In this document: positions 22,347 through 25,175 of the stretch, one piece after another
Layout of the letters: each line of letters opens with the position of its first letter
How positions within the stretch are numbered: position 1 is the stretch's first letter
DNA from: UBA11574 sp964591175
Lineage (GTDB): Bacteria; Desulfobacterota; Desulfobacteria; Desulfobacterales; UBA11574
Assembly: GCA_964591175.1 (NCBI GenBank)
Contig: CAZQAF010000050.1
Location: 1-25,175, forward strand
DNA: 25,175 nt
Reading direction: 5' to 3'
Translations under genes and position numbers: made by a program
Notes under the pieces: model-generated
Seen by the model: only the letters and a program-made list of their open reading frames with translations
What the model was told of the DNA's origin: nothing
Database searches by the model: none

Positions 22347-24500
22347 ATGACAGGTCAACCTTGTTTGGTAAAAAAATTATACGAAACACTATCTGAAATC
22401 CCCCCCGGACAAATCACGCAACCCCTATGCAGGGAGCATGTCATAAGACTGTCAGCGTTATTGGAAGATATCCGCAACGGCAGGGGACAGAGAGACCACT
22501 TGGCGATCATGAACGATCTGGCCGGGATACTGGTGAAAGATGCTGCTGATAAAATCTGTGTCGATTTGGGCCATATGGTCATATCTGCTCTGGAAGAATA
22601 CAGGCACGTTTTTTTGACCCACATAGAAGCGCATTATTGTTCCACCGGGGAATGCGCCCCCTTGATCGCCGCTCCATGCCAAATGGCATGTCCTGCCGGT
22701 GTAGACGTACCGAGTTATGTGGCGCTTGTGGGCGAAGGCCGATATAAGGAAGCCTTGGAAGTATTGAGAGAAGATCTTCCGCTTCCCGGCGCGCTCAGCC
22801 GGGTCTGTGTCCATCCTTGCGAGAAGGCTTGCCGGCGGGGAACCGTAGATAAACCCATCGCCATCTGCCAGCTTAAACGCGTGGCCTTTGACAAGGCCTA
22901 TGAAAAGGGAATACCCCCGATTAAGGAGACACGTCATCGATACGGCGAAAAAATCGCTGTCATTGGTAGCGGTCCGGCAGGTCTTTCCACGGGTTACTTT
23001 TTGGCCAAAAAAGGTTACAAATCCACAATTATTGAATCCAAGCCCGAACCCGGCGGTATGCTCCGATGGTGGATACCCGCCTACAGGCTGCCCGACGACA
23101 TATTGAAGCTGGAAATAAACCATATCAAGTCCCTTGGTGTTGATATTCATACCGGCGTTACTTTCGGAAAAGATATTACGTTGGAATCTCTCAAAGAACA
23201 GGGTTTTCAAGCATTTTTTATGGGAATCGGCGCCCACAATCCCATGCGGCTTCACATACCGGGAGAAGAAGACTTTTCCGGAGTCGAGGACTGTCTGACT
23301 TTTCTATACAATGCCCGTCAAGGAACAGCAAAGGTCGGTAAAAGAGTCATTGTCATTGGGGGTGGCAATGCAGCGGTGGACTGTGCCCGCACTGCCCTCC
23401 GGATGAATGTTGACGAAGTACATCTCGTGTATCGTCGAACCAAACGGGAAATGCCCGCCCACCCAAAAGAAATACAGGACTTGGAGGAAGAGGGAACGGT
23501 CCTGAACATTTTACTGTCCCCGATTCGTATCCATGGCAAAAATGGAAAGGTAACCGGGCTTGAGTGCGTCCAAAACAAGCTGAGCAAGCTCGATGCCAGC
23601 GGTCGGAGACGTCCCGTTCCTGTGAAAGGAACCGAACATATCATTCCGGCAGATACCATCATATGCGCCATCGGGCAGGAAGTAAATATTCAAAGTCTGA
23701 AGCCGGTCGACCGTTTGGAGTTAACGAGACGAAACCTGATCACCGTCAATCCGGTCACCATGGAAACTTCGGTTCCCGGTGTTTTTGCCGGCGGAGATGT
23801 GGTTACCGGACCCGCCACTGTTGTAGAAGCCGTTGCTGCCGGGAAAAAAGCCGCAGAAGCCATCCATCGTTTTTTGAGAAAAATACCCAATCCTGAATAT
23901 ACACTGGTACCCCTCAAACGCCGACAGGTTCGGGCCATGGATGTTTTACCCCAAGAAAAATCTCTTCCGTCGAGGCCTGAAATGCCGATGATGGATCTTG
24001 AAGCCAGAAAGGGCAACTTCAAAGAAGTGGAGCTTGGCTTGCCGGTCGACAGCGCAATTCAGGAAGCAAAAAGGTGTTTGCGCTGCGACATCTGCATCAG
24101 CTGCGGGCGCTGTATCGAAGTCTGCCGGGACCAGATGGGCGTGGATGCAATTCATCTTTCTTATGTGGACAACAATCCTTCAGCAGACACGGATTTCCAG
24201 CGTTCTTCCGAGTATTGTATCGGCTGTGGGGCCTGCGCTGAAAATTGCCCGACAGCGGCGATTACCCTGAACGACAAAAGCGGTATAAGGACTCTTCGAA
24301 TGTGTGGTACCGAGATGGCACGGCACCCGTTGCTTACATGCGCTATCTGCGGTGACCCGCTTATCCCCGAAAAACAACGAAAGTTTATCATGACACGCTT
24401 GGATGACAGCCAAAAGACAAAATATTCAGGTGATATCTGTCCGGCGTGCGCTAGAAAGATCGAAGCAAAAAATCTCGTTAGCGAAATCCCAATCTACTGA
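22347..24500 (+). CDS. GltD-like FAD/NAD(P) oxidoreductase with ferredoxin domains
   Basis: This protein is 717 aa from the ATG at 22347; a TTG at 22236 would add 37 residues. Residues about 1-110 are helical and unassigned. A GltD/DPYD-type Fe-S segment follows (CQMACPAGVDVPSYV to VHPCEKACRRG). Then come the FAD fold (AVIGSGPAGLSTGYF), the NAD(P) fold (VIVIGGGNAAVDCAR with VYRRTKREMPA), and AGGDVVTGPATVVEAVAAGK closing the flavin site. The C-terminal part adds two 4Fe-4S motifs (CDICISCGRCIEVC and CIGCGACAENC) and two CxxC pairs (CAIC, CPAC). It should pass electrons between NAD(P)H and Fe-S partners, probably the ferredoxin encoded convergently next to it. Start choice is uncertain because no strong ribosome site is seen. 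Confidence 0.85.
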   Translation: MTGQPCLVKKLYETLSEIPPGQITQPLCREHVIRLSALLEDIRNGRGQRDHLAIMNDLAGILVKDAADKICVDLGHMVISALEEYRHVFLTHIEAHYCSTGECAPLIAAPCQMACPAGVDVPSYVALVGEGRYKEALEVLREDLPLPGALSRVCVHPCEKACRRGTVDKPIAICQLKRVAFDKAYEKGIPPIKETRHRYGEKIAVIGSGPAGLSTGYFLAKKGYKSTIIESKPEPGGMLRWWIPAYRLPDDILKLEINHIKSLGVDIHTGVTFGKDITLESLKEQGFQAFFMGIGAHNPMRLHIPGEEDFSGVEDCLTFLYNARQGTAKVGKRVIVIGGGNAAVDCARTALRMNVDEVHLVYRRTKREMPAHPKEIQDLEEEGTVLNILLSPIRIHGKNGKVTGLECVQNKLSKLDASGRRRPVPVKGTEHIIPADTIICAIGQEVNIQSLKPVDRLELTRRNLITVNPVTMETSVPGVFAGGDVVTGPATVVEAVAAGKKAAEAIHRFLRKIPNPEYTLVPLKRRQVRAMDVLPQEKSLPSRPEMPMMDLEARKGNFKEVELGLPVDSAIQEAKRCLRCDICISCGRCIEVCRDQMGVDAIHLSYVDNNPSADTDFQRSSEYCIGCGACAENCPTAAITLNDKSGIRTLRMCGTEMARHPLLTCAICGDPLIPEKQRKFIMTRLDDSQKTKYSGDICPACARKIEAKNLVSEIPIY

Positions 24501-24596
24501 CCGCTGCGATACCTGGAGAATTGTCGGAAAGAAATCTTCTATCTTTTGTAGAAATCAGGCCATTTAAAACTTTGGGTTGTAAATCTTGGCAAGCGC

Positions 24597-25097
24597 TTAA
24601 AGCTCTGCAATGGACTTGGCAAAACGTTCCCGGGCAGTCTTGGTCTTTTCCGAAGCTTCTCCGAAATGCAAACACTGGGTGATGCACTTGGTGACGCAGG
24701 CCGGTTTTAACCCCTGATCCAATCTGTCCATACAATAATCGCACTTGACGGCTTTGCCGGTTTCCGGATTCCACTGTGGGGTACCCCACGGACACGCGGT
24801 AATGCAGCTTTTGCAACCTACACAAAGCGCTTGATCCACAAACACGATACCGTCCTTCGGCCGTTTTTGCATGGCACCGGTGGGGCATGCCGCTACGCAC
24901 CACGGGTTTTCACACTGAAAGCACGGCATAAAAATATTGGCGATACGGGGAAGATTATTCACGAGTTTAGGCCCGACGGGAATGATCTGACAAAAACGGG
25001 GGCCGATAGGGAGGCTGTTTTTGGTCTTACAGTGAGATTCACACGAGAAACACCCGATACAGCGTTTGACATCCTGATATATATAATATTTGCTCAT
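24597..25097 (-). CDS. Four-cluster 4Fe-4S ferredoxin-type electron-transfer subunit
   Basis: This is a 166-aa protein with DmsB/HybA/AOR-type architecture. Cys groups are CIGCFSCESHC (about 13-23), CFQCENPWCVAACP (about 59-72), CVGCKSCITACP (about 92-103), and CDYC plus CVTKCITQC near the end. Together they give about sixteen Cys for four 4Fe-4S clusters. No Tat or membrane signal is seen, so it is cytoplasmic. GGAGGAG lies just before the ATG at 25097. The gene upstream on the same strand ends 27 bases away, so they are likely one unit. Subunits of this kind serve molybdenum or tungsten enzymes, including aldehyde oxidoreductase. Confidence 0.88.
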   Translation of the reverse strand: MSKYYIYQDVKRCIGCFSCESHCKTKNSLPIGPRFCQIIPVGPKLVNNLPRIANIFMPCFQCENPWCVAACPTGAMQKRPKDGIVFVDQALCVGCKSCITACPWGTPQWNPETGKAVKCDYCMDRLDQGLKPACVTKCITQCLHFGEASEKTKTARERFAKSIAEL

Positions 25098-25124
25098 TTG
25101 AACTCCTCCACAACTTTGAATCTT

Positions 25125-25175
25125 TTAATCGGCTTTTTTTACGTTAACACAACATTCCAAAAGGGCGATGCCCCC
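25125..25175 (-). CDS. 3' end of an upstream gene, cut by the window edge
   Basis: The frame GGIALLECCVNVKKAD followed by TAA is open to the last base of the window on the minus strand and ends 27 bases before the four-cluster ferredoxin gene. It is probably the C-terminus of a partner catalytic subunit, but 16 residues are too few to name it. Confidence 0.45.
   Translation of the reverse strand, partial: GGIALLECCVNVKKAD

Noticed and set aside
22458..23255. Minus-strand ORF of 265 aa
   Set aside because: It lies wholly inside the oxidoreductase gene and has no domain features.

Overview
The window looks like a chromosome segment of a Gram-negative anaerobe, most likely a Desulfobacterota (deltaproteobacterial, sulfate-reducer or syntroph type) organism. 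This is inferred from AT-rich DNA, strong AGGAGG ribosome sites, heavy sigma-54 use, an NtrC-type two-component pair, many universal stress proteins (USPs), an Mrp-NifX fusion, a GcvH-like Cys-motif protein and an Fe-S/flavin redox set at the right end. No rRNA, tRNA, CRISPR array or intact mobile element was seen.

Positions 1-16136 read as a USP-rich stress island. Four intergenic regions each hold a pair of ~20-bp dyad sites (consensus about TTTCGCAA-N2-TTGCGAAA, often degenerated to TTTAGAAA-N2-TTTCGAAA). Within each pair the copies are exactly 23 bp apart. The pairs lie at 495-537, 4115-4157, 7925-7967 and 15967-16009. Around them sit seven sigma-54 promoters (TGGCA(C/T)-N8-GC). Measured from the pair centre to the -12 GC, five promoters lie at 115.5-118.5 bp and two at 173.5-174.5 bp. 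The first three pairs drive divergent units.

Unit A (minus): a Gly-rich zinc-ribbon protein. Unit B (plus): a protein-kinase-like protein and a USP. Unit C (minus): a USP and a ZIP metal transporter. Unit D (plus): a tandem USP broken by a one-base deletion. Unit E (minus): an Mrp/NifX fusion ATPase and a radical SAM protein. Unit F (plus): a GNAT acetyltransferase, a USP, a tandem USP and a GT4 glycosyltransferase. Unit G (minus): a receiver, a 29-aa membrane peptide, and PilZ, CBM48, STAS-like, phospho-dead receiver, coiled-coil and USP proteins.

A PAS histidine kinase and an NtrC-family sigma-54 activator (19659 to 16137, minus) lie next to the fourth site pair and are the obvious candidate controllers. 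The window therefore seems to show most of a regulon together with its regulator, its enhancer code and eight USP domains in six loci.

From 19.7 to 20.7 kb the DNA is decayed: a zinc-ribbon ORF with an internal TAG, and a beta-propeller-like gene with two frameshifts and a stop. The right end carries a Cys-rich GcvH-like protein (with its own sigma-54 promoter but no dyad pair), a large GltD-like FAD/NAD(P) oxidoreductase with ferredoxin domains, a four-cluster ferredoxin, and the last 16 codons of another minus-strand gene cut by the window edge.
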